A DNA stretch of 42,228 nucleotides, taken from Desmonostoc muscorum FACHB-395 (GTDB lineage: Bacteria; Cyanobacteriota; Cyanobacteriia; Cyanobacteriales; Nostocaceae). Location: the NCBI RefSeq assembly GCF_014698035.1, contig NZ_JACJSF010000070.1:1-42228 (forward strand), in the 5' to 3' direction. This document shows, piece after piece, positions 16,959 through 25,058 of this stretch. Both the position numbers and the translations under genes were made by a program. The notes beneath the pieces are model-generated. The model ran no database searches. It saw nothing but the letters and a program-made list of their open reading frames with translations, and was not told the origin of the DNA. The first letter of the stretch is position 1. Every line of letters begins with the position of its first letter.

Positions 16959-18182
16959 ATGTTTGGAACTCAAAATACTTCAAAAACTTTGAATGCACAA
17001 TGGACACAAACTTCCGAAAAAATACAAGCATTATCATCTCCTCTTGATAGCATAACTACTCTAAGTTCTAATTCGTTTTTGGACAGTAAGAGTTCCTCAC
17101 AACCACAACCATCTGCGGTGGTGTCAGCAAATCCTAATCCTAATCCTTACTTAACCAGTGCAGCGATTACTCCTGACTTCAACGGTGATGGTAAAACAGA
17201 TAAAGTTTGGGTCGATTCTACAACCGGTGAGATTGTCATTCGGTTGATGGATGGCACAAAAGTTCTTGAACAGGGTTCTTTGGGTCAATTTGACCTATCC
17301 GCCTATGATTACAAAATTGCTGACTTCAATGCTGATGGCAAAACCGACTTCTTGTTACGCAATAAGACAACCGGTGAAAACAGCATTGTGCTGATGGATG
17401 GAACCAAAGTTGCGAATGCAGCTTCTCTAACTGCCGTTGACCCAGCCTGGAGTCCTCAGATTGGGGATTTCAACGGCGATCGCAAAACCGATATCTTCTG
17501 GCACAATGCTACAACCGGTGAGAACGCCATTTGGGAGATGGATGGCACTACAGTTCTCAATGCAACTGTTCTAGACACTACAGATACAGCTCTAACTCCT
17601 ACCATTGTTGATTTCGATGGCAATGGCAAGAGCGATATTTTCTGGCGCAATGCGACAACTGGCGATAACAGCGCTTGGTTTATGGATGGTGCCCAAAAGA
17701 CTGAATTTGCGCTGCAATCCCAAGATGCAGCCTGGACTGCTAGCGTTGGTGATTTCAACGGCGATTTAAGCACTGACATTCTGTGGAGAAACGCTCAAAC
17801 AGGTGAGAACAAGGTTTGGACGATGAGAGGCATCTTAGTCACAGAAGGCGCTTTGGGAACACTTGACTCATCCTGGACTTCCAAAATTGGTGATTTCAAC
17901 GGTGATGGTAAGACCGATATCTTCTGGCACAATGGAACCACAGGTGCGAACACCGCTTGGTTGATGGATGGTACAACAGTTGCGACTGAAGCTTTCTTAC
18001 CAGCTAATAACGCGGCCTTGACACCATCTCTTGGTGACTTTAACGGCGACGGTAAGACCGATATCTACTGGCGCGATCAGACCGCAGGTTCAGACGACAT
18101 TTGGACTATAGATGGAACAACAGCCGTTGACAATCCCATCAGCGATGCAGATAAGCTTGGTCCACAGTGGTATACATTCTAA
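16959..18182 (+). CDS. FG-GAP/VCBS repeat protein (putative beta-propeller)
   Basis: A 407-residue protein. After about 65 Ser/Thr/Pro-rich residues there are roughly seven repeats of about 47 residues, each with D-F-N-G-D-G-K-T-D followed by I-F-W-(R/H)-N--TGEN--W-MDGT. The DxNxDGxTD loops match calcium-binding FG-GAP/VCBS blades of integrin-like beta-propellers. Seven blades would close one propeller. No classical signal peptide is visible at the N-terminus (MFGTQNTSKTLNAQ), so any export would need another route. No clear Shine-Dalgarno sequence precedes the ATG. Such proteins are usually extracellular or surface-bound in cyanobacteria (inference). Confidence 0.8.
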   Translation: MFGTQNTSKTLNAQWTQTSEKIQALSSPLDSITTLSSNSFLDSKSSSQPQPSAVVSANPNPNPYLTSAAITPDFNGDGKTDKVWVDSTTGEIVIRLMDGTKVLEQGSLGQFDLSAYDYKIADFNADGKTDFLLRNKTTGENSIVLMDGTKVANAASLTAVDPAWSPQIGDFNGDRKTDIFWHNATTGENAIWEMDGTTVLNATVLDTTDTALTPTIVDFDGNGKSDIFWRNATTGDNSAWFMDGAQKTEFALQSQDAAWTASVGDFNGDLSTDILWRNAQTGENKVWTMRGILVTEGALGTLDSSWTSKIGDFNGDGKTDIFWHNGTTGANTAWLMDGTTVATEAFLPANNAALTPSLGDFNGDGKTDIYWRDQTAGSDDIWTIDGTTAVDNPISDADKLGPQWYTF

Positions 18183-18196
18183 AATCAGAATTCAGC

Positions 18197-18212
18197 ATTC
18201 AGAATTCTGAAT
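18197..18212. repeat. Palindromic ATTCAGAATTCTGAAT repeat
   Basis: A 16-base perfect palindrome right after the VCBS gene stop, embedded in further TCAGAATTCAG copies, followed by GGAGGTAGGAGGTAG. This is typical low-complexity Nostoc intergenic repeat DNA between convergent genes. Confidence 0.5.
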
Positions 18213-18281
18213 TCAGGAGGTAGGAGGTAGAAGTCATTATTCTCCCCCTGCTTCCCCTTGTTCTTTCTCAGTCCCTTTTAT

Positions 18282-19049
18282 TCAAAACTTGTAAGTCAAA
18301 ACCTGAATTTCCCCCTTTTCTGGCAATTTACCAGGGCTAATGGAAACACTATCTCCATTGCTACGCCGCACTGTCGTACCTTGCATTAAGGTCAAAAAAT
18401 CATCAATTGGTGAAATATCGCACTTAGCAGCATCAGCCGCTTGTGTCCGGTAATGGGTCGGAATGACCAGCTTGGGATTTAATACTTGAATAGCCTGCTT
18501 TGCTTCTTGAGCATTGTAGGCTTTTGCGCTGCCTCCCACTGGAATGAATAATACATCGGGTCGTCCCATCAAGATTTTTTGCTCAATGGAAATAGGTGCA
18601 GCGGCTCCCCCTAAGTGTAAGATATTAATCCCGCCTTGCTTCCAACTCCAAGCAGTATTTGAGCCAAATTGCTTACCACCTTTGCGATCGTGGTCTATGG
18701 CAATTCCTTGGAACTTAATACCTTTAAACTCATAAACTCCTGGTTCGTAGATGAGTTTTGCATTTCCCGGTAGTACGTCCACCGCACCTTCATCCAGTAA
18801 TTGACTGCTAATCAGTACCAAATCTGCTGCAACTTTTGGTAGTCGATATTTAGCAGTACAGCCAACCGTCCGAAATGGATTGACGAGAATTTTTGCACCA
18901 CCACCAGTAAAAAGAAAGCAAGTATGACCCAACCACTGAACTGATAAACCGCTAGATTGTGCGTCAGCTTGAGATTTAGAACCCAAGGTAGTAACTAAAG
19001 CTGTGGCCAACCCCGCCCCAGCATAGCCCATCAACTGTCGTCGTTTCAT
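18282..19049 (-). CDS. Metallo-beta-lactamase-fold protein with Tat-like leader, metal motif degenerate
   Basis: A 255-residue protein. The N-terminus MKRRQLMGYAGAGLATALVT resembles a twin-arginine leader. The body follows the UPF0173/MBL-fold pattern: VQWLGHTCFLF (38-48), ILVNPF, DLVLIS, HLGGAA and IPTHYRT. However, the HxHxDH zinc motif expected after DLVLI reads SSQLLDE (81-87), leaving only the Asp, so classic hydrolase chemistry is doubtful. Its ATG lies three bases after the trpG stop, so it is the last gene of the trpG transcript. It could be a binding protein derived from a hydrolase. Confidence 0.75.
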   Translation of the reverse strand: MKRRQLMGYAGAGLATALVTTLGSKSQADAQSSGLSVQWLGHTCFLFTGGGAKILVNPFRTVGCTAKYRLPKVAADLVLISSQLLDEGAVDVLPGNAKLIYEPGVYEFKGIKFQGIAIDHDRKGGKQFGSNTAWSWKQGGINILHLGGAAAPISIEQKILMGRPDVLFIPVGGSAKAYNAQEAKQAIQVLNPKLVIPTHYRTQAADAAKCDISPIDDFLTLMQGTTVRRSNGDSVSISPGKLPEKGEIQVLTYKF

Positions 19050-19052
19050 TAA

Positions 19053-19652
19053 TTATGCTCTTGACTGTAACTGTTCGAGAAAATTTCGTAATAACTGTTT
19101 TCCTGAAGATGTCAGGACACTCTCTGGGTGAAACTGGACACCCTGAATGTGAGGATAGTTCCGGTGTCGCACTCCCATGATGGTGTTATCTTCAACCCAA
19201 GCGGTGATTTCCAACACATCTGGACAAGTCTCACGTTCGATTACCAAACTATGATACCTAGTGGCGATGAGAGGATTTTCTAATCCCCGAAAAACCCCCA
19301 CCCCAGTGTGAGATACCTGAGAGGTTTTGCCATGCATCAACTCTGGAGCAGGAATTATTTTACCACCGAATACTTGACCGATGCTTTGATGTCCCAAACA
19401 GACACCCAAAATTGGCAACTCTTGTCCTAGCCGTTCAATCAATTCTAAGGATATACCCGCATCTTCCGGGCGGCCAGGCCCAGGAGAAATAACTACGGCT
19501 TCCGGCTTTAATGCCCGAATCTCATCTATGGATATCTTGTCGTTACGAAAAACTTTAATATCATTTGCTACTGAGAATTCTGCTGCTAATTCTCCCAGAT
19601 ATTGCACTAAGTTATATGTAAAACTGTCGTAATTGTCGATAACTATAATCAA
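19053..19652 (-). CDS. trpG: Anthranilate/aminodeoxychorismate synthase glutaminase subunit
   Basis: A 199-residue class I glutamine amidotransferase. It contains DNYDSFTYNL at the start, the oxyanion segment SPGPGRPEDAG, the nucleophile elbow GVCLGHQ with Cys85, and the catalytic His175 and Glu177 in FHPES. It supplies ammonia from glutamine to the TrpE/PabB partner for tryptophan or folate synthesis. No trpE is in the window, which is common in cyanobacteria, where one TrpG may serve both. TrpG and PabA cannot be told apart by reading. The MBL-fold gene follows three bases after its stop. Confidence 0.92.
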   Translation of the reverse strand: MIIVIDNYDSFTYNLVQYLGELAAEFSVANDIKVFRNDKISIDEIRALKPEAVVISPGPGRPEDAGISLELIERLGQELPILGVCLGHQSIGQVFGGKIIPAPELMHGKTSQVSHTGVGVFRGLENPLIATRYHSLVIERETCPDVLEITAWVEDNTIMGVRHRNYPHIQGVQFHPESVLTSSGKQLLRNFLEQLQSRA

Positions 19653-19888
19653 AGCTCATCACTCCTAGTTTTTAGCTCTCATCAGATTACTGATACTATA
19701 TTGTTCGCTAGATATAAAAATAACGCTAACGTAGACACATAAATATGAAGCGGCTACTTTATAACAAGCCACTTCTTAAATTTTTAATTTATTAAAATGT
19801 CTTCTCTACAGTGAATTGGGTAGAGTGCGATCGCCTTACCAAGTCACTTGGCGATGCCTGGGTTGGGCTACGCCTACGCAAATCATAT

Positions 19889-20344
19889 TTACAAAGCGGA
19901 TATAATTAACCTTACCAGAGGAGGGAGCAATAGCGTACCAGCTACCAGCACCGCTACCAAAGCAGAGACAAGAACTGCACCAGCTGCACAATCTTTAGCG
20001 ATTTTTGCCAATTCATGATATGTCTGCTTAACGGTTAAGTCCACAAGAGACTCGATCGCTGTATTTAGTAACTCTAATGCCAAAACTAAACCACTAGTTA
20101 TACCAATTACCGCTATTTCTACAGCTTGCAGGTGCAAAAATACGCTTAAACCGATAGCTAAAGCACAAACGCTTACGTGGATGCGAAAATTACGTTGAGT
20201 TTGAAAACTATAGCTGATTCCAGCCCAGGCATATTTAAAACTAACAAATAAATTAGAGGCTACTTTCCAGGAAAATTCCCGTTCGTTAGACACCAGTGTT
20301 TGTAACGAGGTAGGCGTTGGTGATGAAGAAATTTTTGGGGACAT
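19889..20344 (-). CDS. dgkA: Diacylglycerol/undecaprenol kinase family membrane protein
   Basis: A 151-residue protein with a soluble N-terminal extension of about 40 residues and then the small integral-membrane kinase fold of three helices. The signature E-LNTAIE-lvD (ELLNTAIESLVDL, about residues 89-101) and AKDCAAGAVLV (about 116-126) are intact. These hold the metal-ATP and catalytic residues of the DgkA family. The family phosphorylates diacylglycerol or undecaprenol in the inner membrane; which one cannot be told here. It follows ybeY, 151 bases downstream, a gene pair often kept together in bacteria. Confidence 0.9.
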   Translation of the reverse strand: MSPKISSSPTPTSLQTLVSNEREFSWKVASNLFVSFKYAWAGISYSFQTQRNFRIHVSVCALAIGLSVFLHLQAVEIAVIGITSGLVLALELLNTAIESLVDLTVKQTYHELAKIAKDCAAGAVLVSALVAVLVAGTLLLPPLVRLIISAL

Positions 20345-20495
20345 AGACTTAAAAATACAAAAATAGAGTTGCTACAGTGGGAATATTCGCCGATCTTAAT
20401 GGCAGAATTAACTTTGAGGCAATCTTTAAGCAAATTTGCACAGAAGTATTATAAAAGTATTACCCAAAATTAACATTAAGAACACATAACTACTG

Positions 20496-21029
20496 CTATT
20501 CCATGTCAATAGCAATACCTATCGCGTTCAGCAATCTTACTTGCTGTTTTAACATTCGTCCCAAACTTTCTTCATCAGGATGATCCCAGCCCAGCAGGTG
20601 TAATAAACCGTGAGATGCTAACCAAGCTAGTTCAGTTGGTAAGCTATGTTCCTGCTGGTTAGCTTGACGCTGTGCTGTATCTACAGACACGATAATATCA
20701 CCTAAGTATAATGGTACAGATGCAAGCATTTCTTTGCTTTGCGGAAAATCCACTTCTAAAGCAGCAAAAGCTAAAACGTCTGTAGGCTTATCTTGTTGAC
20801 GATACTGAGCATTCAGTTCTTGAATTTGCGAGTCATCTGTCAAACGCAGCCCAATTTCATAACTTGGCGCTGGCGGAATTTGAGGTTGAAGTATTTCCAA
20901 CCACTGATTAAACCAATTTTCCCAAGTTTCAGAAGGAATTCGAGTATCAGTGTCAGCAATTTTTACAGATGTTGTCAGGGACAAATCGTAAAAAGAATCC
21001 TCCACATATAGTTCAACGCTCAGGGGCAC
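20496..21029 (-). CDS. ybeY: Endoribonuclease YbeY (rRNA maturation factor)
   Basis: A 177-residue protein with the zinc motif H-x3-H-x5-H: His140, His144 and His150 in SHGLLHLLGWDH. Before it comes the conserved PTDVLAFA segment (82-89) and LGDIIVS. YbeY is a single-strand RNase needed for 16S rRNA 3' maturation and ribosome quality control. It is somewhat longer than the E. coli protein through a cyanobacterial insertion near residues 25-55. It lies 38 bases downstream of the DUF3285 gene and upstream of dgkA. Confidence 0.93.
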   Translation of the reverse strand: MPLSVELYVEDSFYDLSLTTSVKIADTDTRIPSETWENWFNQWLEILQPQIPPAPSYEIGLRLTDDSQIQELNAQYRQQDKPTDVLAFAALEVDFPQSKEMLASVPLYLGDIIVSVDTAQRQANQQEHSLPTELAWLASHGLLHLLGWDHPDEESLGRMLKQQVRLLNAIGIAIDME

Positions 21030-21067
21030 ATAGTCTCCTTGTCTGAGGTTTACGGTTTGTAGTTTCG

Positions 21068-21223
21068 TTAGTGAGTTAAGTAAGCAAGACCAACAAGGAG
21101 AGCTAAAAGCCCTACGGCTGTCAACGCAAAATGCTTTAGGGAAGTTGCACCCTTCCGCACCATGTTTCGCATGGCGAGTTTTACGTAGCTAGGTTGAGGT
21201 TCTGTTGAAGGAGAGTTGCTCAT
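21068..21223 (-). CDS. Small membrane protein, DUF3285 family
   Basis: A 51-residue gene: ATG at 21223, reading MSNSPSTEPQPSYVKLAMRN then MVRKGATSLKHFALTAVGLL and a short hydrophobic end. It has a basic amphipathic part (KLAMRNMVRKG) followed by one membrane helix (FALTAVGLLALLVGLAYL). This matches the DUF3285 family of very small cyanobacterial proteins, which has no known function. It sits between prfB and ybeY in the same direction, 38 bases before ybeY, so it is probably part of that transcript. Confidence 0.8.
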   Translation of the reverse strand: MSNSPSTEPQPSYVKLAMRNMVRKGATSLKHFALTAVGLLALLVGLAYLTH

Positions 21224-21344
21224 AGTTATTTGTCTACAGACTCTTTTATAACTGTAACAGTGGTCTGGGATAGAATGGCGATCGCTTGCATATTACTCAG
21301 AAATTTCTCTCAAAACGCGCTAATCTAAAATCCTCAAAAATCAA

Positions 21345-21383
21345 AAGTGCTAAGTAATGTTAAAAAATCATTACTTAGCGCTT
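21345..21383 (-). terminator. Terminator after prfB
   Basis: AAGTGCTAAGTAATG (21345-21359) pairs over 15 bases with CATTACTTAGCGCTT (21369-21383), with one G-U pair. On the minus strand TTGATTTTTG follows. It lies 16 bases after the prfB stop and separates prfB from the DUF3285-ybeY transcript. Confidence 0.75.
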
Positions 21384-21398
21384 GCAAATAATCCCAAA

Positions 21399-22521
21399 TT
21401 ATGGGTCAGGGTTTTCTACTAATTTGTTTTCTTGGCGTAAATAAGCTTGGATAAATGGATCAAGTTCGCCATTCATCACATCGCCAATCGCCGTTGTTTC
21501 TGTATTTGTACGTAAGTCTTTCACCATTTGGTAGGGGTGAAATACATAATTACGGATTTGGTTTCCCCAGGAAGCCTCTACCATATCGCCACGAATTTCG
21601 GCAATTTCTTGGGCGCGTTGCTCTTTGGCGATGACCAAAAGCTTTGCTTTGAGGCGATTTAGGGCTTTCTCTTTATTTTGCAACTGCGATCGCTCTTCTG
21701 TACAGCGCACGGCAAGACCAGTAGGAAGGTGAACTATCCGCACCGCAGTTTCTACTTTGTTGACGTTTTGCCCACCTTTACCACCAGAACGAGTTGTGGT
21801 AATTTCCAAATCCTTATCTGGAATGTCTAATTGCACAGAGTTATCAATTTGCGGCATCACTTCCACCCCTGCAAAACTGGTTTGTCGCTTACCGTTGGCA
21901 TTAAAAGGTGAAATCCGCACTAAGCGATGTGTACCCATTTCCGATCGCAAGTAACCATAAGCATAGCGACCAGTAATTTCTAGGGTTGCCGATTTAATTC
22001 CGGCTTCATCACCCTCCGACTCTTCAGCTAAAGTTACCTTATAGCCGTGAGCTTCGCCCCAACGTGTGTACATTCGCATCAGCATAAATGCCCAGTCTTG
22101 AGCATCTGTGCCACCAGCGCCAGCACTAATTGTCAGTACAGCACCTTCCGCATCATAGGGGCCAGAAAGTAACTGTTGTAACTCCCACTGATCCAGGTCA
22201 CGATTGAGTTTAGTGATGGTAGATTCCGCTTCTTGGAGTAGTGCCTCATCGGTTTCTAACTCCAACAATTCAACAACTGCCCTAGTATCTTCCAGATTGG
22301 CGTGCCAGCGATCGTATTGCTCGATGTGGGCTTTCAGGTCATTAAGTTCTTGCAGCGTTTGTTGGGCCTGGGTTTGGTCATCCCAGAATTGTGGCTGTGA
22401 TGATATTTTTTCGAGGTCTTGAATTTTGGCTGTCAGTGCAGGTACGTCAAAGATAGTCCTGGGTTTTACCCAGGCGGCCAGACAACGTTTCGATTTCGCG
22501 TTTGAGTTCTAAGACATCCAT
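21399..22521 (-). CDS. prfB: Peptide chain release factor 2, made by programmed +1 frameshift
   Basis: Translation starts at ATG 22521 (MDVLELKREIETLSGRLGKT, then QDYL) and meets an in-frame TGA at 22447-22449. Skipping one base at CTT-T-GAC continues as DVPALTAKIQDLE and the rest of RF2 to 21399, giving 373 residues (24 codons at 22521-22450, then 22448-21399). The release motif GGQ is in RSGGKGGQNVNK, and the stop-recognition tripeptide SPF is in RISPFNANGK. RF2 ends translation at UGA and UAA. The frameshift makes the level of RF2 control its own synthesis: low RF2 leaves UGA unread and favours the shift. The gene is intact. Confidence 0.95.
22446..22459 (-). promoter_or_regulatory. Programmed +1 frameshift site of prfB
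   Basis: On the minus strand the site reads CAGGAC-TAT-CTT-TGA-C. This has the canonical slippery CUU, the UGA stop followed by C, and an AGGA internal Shine-Dalgarno-like element at the same distance as in E. coli (AGGGGG-UAU-CUU-UGA-C). Confidence 0.92.
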
Positions 22522-22597
22522 AATGCTTGCTGTAATGATAGATAGAGCGCTTTGGATTGAGAAATCGCTCTTTATTCTACTTGTATCTATAATAATT

Positions 22598-23027
22598 TTA
22601 GCTGTAGTTGGGCAATTTCTCTCTGCACCACTTGTATAATGCACCTTTTTGGTCGCAGGGGTCGGACATCAATTGTTGTATTTCTACTGTTTCGAGTTCT
22701 TGCTGGAGTTGGGTAAGGTTGGTTTGCGCCTCTAGCAACAATTCATCATCAGCTGATAATTCCAACAATTCCAACGCAGCCTTGATATCTTCTAGAATCG
22801 AACACCAGCGCTGATATTCCTGATGCTTGTAGAATATGGAGTATTCAATTTCTTGAAGTACTTCATAAGCACGGGTTGGATTATTCCAAAAATCTGGTTG
22901 AGCAATTACTTGATGTAAGTATTGAATTCTTGCAGTCAAATATTGGAGGTCAAAGACAGTCCTCAGCCTTACCCAAGATATTAGACAACTTTTCTACTTC
23001 AATTTTGATATTTAAGAGTTCAAGCAT
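22598..23027 (-). pseudogene. Truncated tandem prfB copy (RF2 N-terminal domain only) with its own frameshift site
   Basis: ATG 23027 opens MLELLNIKIEVEKLSNILGK then AEDCL and a TGA at 22950-22952, again as CTT-TGA-C after GAGGAC-TGT. A +1 shift continues as DLQYLTARIQYLHQV... to a stop at 22598, giving 142 residues. By hand alignment about 44 of about 100 positions equal prfB, over LTA-IQ-L, QP-FW, LED--A--ELLEL and QQL-S-P-D--GA. The likeness ends just before the SAGAGGTDAQDW region, so the SPF and GGQ domains are missing and it cannot release peptides. It lies 76 bases upstream of prfB in the same direction. It may be a decaying duplicate or a small regulatory product. Confidence 0.75.
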
Positions 23028-23081
23028 AGTTTTGCTCACTTGAGGCTTAACTTAGTCTACATATATTACTGTTAAACGGAT

Positions 23082-23120
23082 AAAAAAAACCGTGGCTGCG
23101 AAAAATTTAACCACGGTTTT
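23082..23120 (-). terminator. Terminator after the BI-1 family gene
   Basis: AAAACCGTGG (23086-23095) pairs perfectly with CCACGGTTTT (23111-23120). On the minus strand the stem runs into the T-tract that complements A 23082-23089. It is T-rich on both sides, so it may work in both directions. Confidence 0.85.
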
Positions 23121-23159
23121 ACTTTATAAAACTTTACTTTTGTTATTGCCTATAGGCAA

Positions 23160-23888
23160 TTAATCGCGGCCATTGATGGCAATTAGCAACCGCAAGATAA
23201 AGACAAACAAGTTGATGTAAGTGAGGTACATCGACAAAGCAGCAGGTAGATATTGGTCATCGCTGTAAGTGCGGGGCAAGATGTAGAAATCGACGACAGA
23301 AACCCCAACAAATAGAAATACTCCTAAACCGGAGATGGCAATTTCTAACCAATTTGGCGTGTAAACACCAAACATGGCAAACCCGAATTGCGCTAAACAC
23401 ACAACCACCAAGGCAATAACGCCAAGATTGATGGTTTTCGTCAAAGCCATCCCATCTTGTTCAGAAAGATTTGAACCTATTTGACGGGCGAAAATAAAAG
23501 TAACGCCACAACCAAGGGCAGCTAAACCAATACCTTGAATGCCAACACCTTGGGATCTCAAAGCGACAAATACCAAGCCACTGAGAGTATATCCAGACAA
23601 GAGGCTGTAGGTTGCCAACAGGGGTAACGCAAGACCCTTGTTACCTTTTTGGGCAACATTTTGGGCAACAAAGAACAAAATTAACTCCAAAATCACCGCA
23701 CCAATGAAGGTGGGAAAGAATATTCCGGGGTTAGTACGGATAACTCCCAAACCAGCGTAGGTTCCTAATGCCGTTAGCACCAATCCACCACCGACGTAGG
23801 GGAGGGCGTTGGCAATCACGTTTGGGCCAACGAGGGCGTGAGATTTAGCCTCACGGATAGCTTCACGAAAATTACTGGTATTGCTCAT
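23160..23888 (-). CDS. Bax inhibitor-1/YccA family membrane protein
   Basis: A 242-residue protein with about seven hydrophobic helices. The last part (SVVDFYILPRTYSDDQYLPA then ALSMYLTYINLFVFILRLL) has the BI-1 signature of D---I in helix 6 and Y-D-YL-AALSLYLD-iNLF---L. The family includes pH-gated calcium-leak channels and regulators of membrane proteases such as YccA, an FtsH modulator in E. coli. Ion conduction here is not shown. It is transcribed alone, divergent from sigF. Confidence 0.88.
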   Translation of the reverse strand: MSNTSNFREAIREAKSHALVGPNVIANALPYVGGGLVLTALGTYAGLGVIRTNPGIFFPTFIGAVILELILFFVAQNVAQKGNKGLALPLLATYSLLSGYTLSGLVFVALRSQGVGIQGIGLAALGCGVTFIFARQIGSNLSEQDGMALTKTINLGVIALVVVCLAQFGFAMFGVYTPNWLEIAISGLGVFLFVGVSVVDFYILPRTYSDDQYLPAALSMYLTYINLFVFILRLLIAINGRD

Positions 23889-24214
23889 ATTGAAAAACTG
23901 TTTTTTAGGAAAACGTTCTGCCTATTCCTATTCTTACCAAGATTTTGGGCCAGCAACCAGAAAGGGGAAGAGACGACTAAACAAAAAACATTATCCAATG
24001 TTGAAATTTTTATGTGAAAAACAAAAATAACCTGCAACAGAAAGGTTATGAAAATCATGCGTACAAATACTGAATTATAGAGTTAGACCCCTCATAAGTT
24101 CAGTGAAACGACGATAGCTTATTCTTCCCTGACTAAGCAAAATAATAACAGCTTAGAAGAAAATATACGCAACTCCATTTTCTGAGGAATAGGAGTTTCA
24201 ACAAAGGAATGTAT
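23889..24214. promoter_or_regulatory. Divergent intergenic region of the BI-1 gene and sigF
   Basis: About 325 gene-free bases serve two divergent promoters. Only the sigF ribosome-binding site (AAGGA, 24204-24208) is clear. I see no convincing -35/-10 pair and no inverted repeat. Confidence 0.4.
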
Positions 24215-25000
24215 ATGGCAACAAGTGAGTCCTCTTTACGAACTGATGGTATAGAATTATTACACTTGTACCACCAGAATCCTTCTATTAAACTTCGTAA
24301 TAAACTTGTACAGTTACATACTGGCTTAGTACGGAAGATGGCTCATAAATTCAGCCATCAATGTAATGAACCTTATGAAGATTTAGAACAAATTGGGTAT
24401 TTTGGTTTGATTAGGGCTATTGAGCGTTTCGATCCTAGCCAAGGATATGCTTTTAGTTCCTTTGCAGTGCCATATATTCGTGGAGAGATGCTGCACTTTT
24501 TGCGCGATCGCAGTACTTTATTAAAAATTCCTCGTCGTTGGCAAGAATTATACAATGAAGGACAAAAGATTCGCAAGGACTTAGCAATGTCTTTAGGTCG
24601 CCAGCCTAAAGATGCTGAAATTGCCAACGAACTTCGGGTATCTGTACAAGAATGGCAAGAAACCAAGTTAGCTGCTCAAAATCGGATGCCTTTAAGTTTA
24701 GATGCAACCGCAGTTAACTATGTTGATTGCCAAATAACCTTGGGTGAAGCACTTCCTTGTCCTCGTTCTCATGTTCTTTTACAACAAGAAGAAGAACGCC
24801 AACAACTGCAAGGTGCAATCAATATGTTGGAAGAAAAGCCCCGCATGGCAGTCGAAATGGTATTTTTGAAAGAACTTTCTCGCAAGGATGCCGCTAAAAA
24901 TATTGGCACTAGTCCAATGACGGTAACGCGCTATCTGCAAAAGGGAATCCAAGATTTGATTTGTTATTTGCAACCACAGGTAATGCCCACTGGTTCGTAG
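24215..25000 (+). CDS. sigF: RNA polymerase sigma factor, group 3, SigF type
   Basis: From ATG 24215 the protein is 261 residues. I prefer this start because AAGGA (24204-24208) is six bases away; the ATG at 24209 sits directly against that site. Region 2 reads EDLEQIGYFGLIRAIERFDP then GYAFSSFAVPYIRGEMLHFL, with DLEQIG contacting core polymerase and the R-F-P-YIRGE part contacting the -10 element. Region 3 contains KIPRRWQELYNEG; region 4 ends in AAKNIGTSPMTVTRYLQKGI, a helix-turn-helix. Group 3 sigmas of this type in cyanobacteria are linked to motility/pili and stress genes. No anti-sigma gene is adjacent. Confidence 0.85.
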   Translation: MATSESSLRTDGIELLHLYHQNPSIKLRNKLVQLHTGLVRKMAHKFSHQCNEPYEDLEQIGYFGLIRAIERFDPSQGYAFSSFAVPYIRGEMLHFLRDRSTLLKIPRRWQELYNEGQKIRKDLAMSLGRQPKDAEIANELRVSVQEWQETKLAAQNRMPLSLDATAVNYVDCQITLGEALPCPRSHVLLQQEEERQQLQGAINMLEEKPRMAVEMVFLKELSRKDAAKNIGTSPMTVTRYLQKGIQDLICYLQPQVMPTGS

Positions 25001-25058
25001 TCATTAGTCAGTGGTTAGTAGAAAAGCAACTGACTAATGATAAATGACAAATGACAAA

